A stretch of DNA of 64,000 nucleotides from Candidatus Kapaibacterium sp. (GTDB taxonomy: Bacteria > Bacteroidota > Ignavibacteria > Kapaibacteriales > UBA2268). The notes under the pieces are model-generated. The model did not search any database and was not told the origin of the DNA. It saw only the letters and a program-made list of their open reading frames with translations. Location of the stretch: contig JAOABA010000056.1 of NCBI GenBank assembly GCA_026418625.1, forward strand, positions 1-64,000, in the 5' to 3' direction. The first letter of the stretch is position 1; every line of letters starts with the position of its first letter. The position numbers and the translations under genes are program-made. This document shows positions 63,985-64,000 of this stretch, in pieces.

Positions 63985-64000
63985 TTGGCGATATTTCAAT
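63981..64000 (+). CDS. Start of a gene cut off by the window end
   Basis: An ATG overlaps the stop of the FtsL-like gene by four bases, and the frame reads M-I-G-D-I-S before the window ends. Position suggests a cell-wall or division gene, but six residues allow no identification. Confidence 0.4.

Overview
The window is AT-rich bacterial chromosome. At least five secreted proteins end in a probable type IX secretion (T9SS) sorting domain. The window also has YCF48/BNR and choice-of-anchor-D type surface repeats, gingipain-like folds, a GT117/DUF2723 membrane protein, many N-terminal signal peptides or lipoboxes, and promoters of the TTTG-N20-TAnnTTTG type. Together these point to the Bacteroidota/Chlorobiota (FCB) group, probably an Ignavibacteria- or Kapabacteria-like lineage; that placement is inference. 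Several genes appear to start with TTG.

Layout. 1-1271: array of CTCTGCG-type repeats enclosing a GxxExxY nuclease gene. 1391-13472: GH57 glycosidase, lipoprotein cyclophilin, GT9 transferase, UDP-xylose synthase, a 1414-residue T9SS surface protein, a TraB/GumN lipoprotein and a GT117 membrane protein. 13473-14024: repeat graveyard with copies of at least three dispersed repeat families. 14025-24478: a protease-propeller-barrel fusion, tRNA-Ser, a STAND-type ATPase, infC, an intact IS1-family element with 8-bp target duplication, rplY-prs, tRNA-Gln, trmB and mlaE. 24641-28855: two tandem gingipain-like T9SS proteins. 28856-29502: hairpin repeats enclosing a GIY-YIG nuclease gene. 29723-44564: mostly envelope and housekeeping genes (HtrA, E2 acyltransferase, LolA-like protein, two tRNAs, rdgB, an M16 protease pair, glutathione peroxidase, lnt, a SPOR protein, a W-rich T9SS protein, coaD, a permease-HMA fusion). 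44691-47351: a GT2-TPR protein and an orphan phage-type terminase large subunit. 47468-54971: a co-directional envelope cluster (giant TPR protein, outer-membrane barrel, SPOR protein, TonB, small membrane protein). 55057-59326: ahcY, metK, a sugar nucleotidyltransferase and an FKBP. 59466-64000: ribH, a PorZ-like propeller, a T9SS FN3 protein and an FtsL-like gene leading into a gene cut by the window end.

How it fits together. Most of the window serves the envelope: secretion cargo, periplasmic folding and proteolysis (cyclophilin, FKBP, HtrA, M16 pair), lipoprotein maturation (lnt), lipid transport (mlaE), surface glycosylation (uxs, GT9, GT117) and division (FtsL, SPOR). The most unusual signals are two unrelated small nuclease genes (GxxExxY and GIY-YIG). 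Each sits inside its own family of palindromic repeats, and probable relics of both families lie together near 13.5-14.0 kb. No CRISPR array, rRNA or complete prophage was seen.
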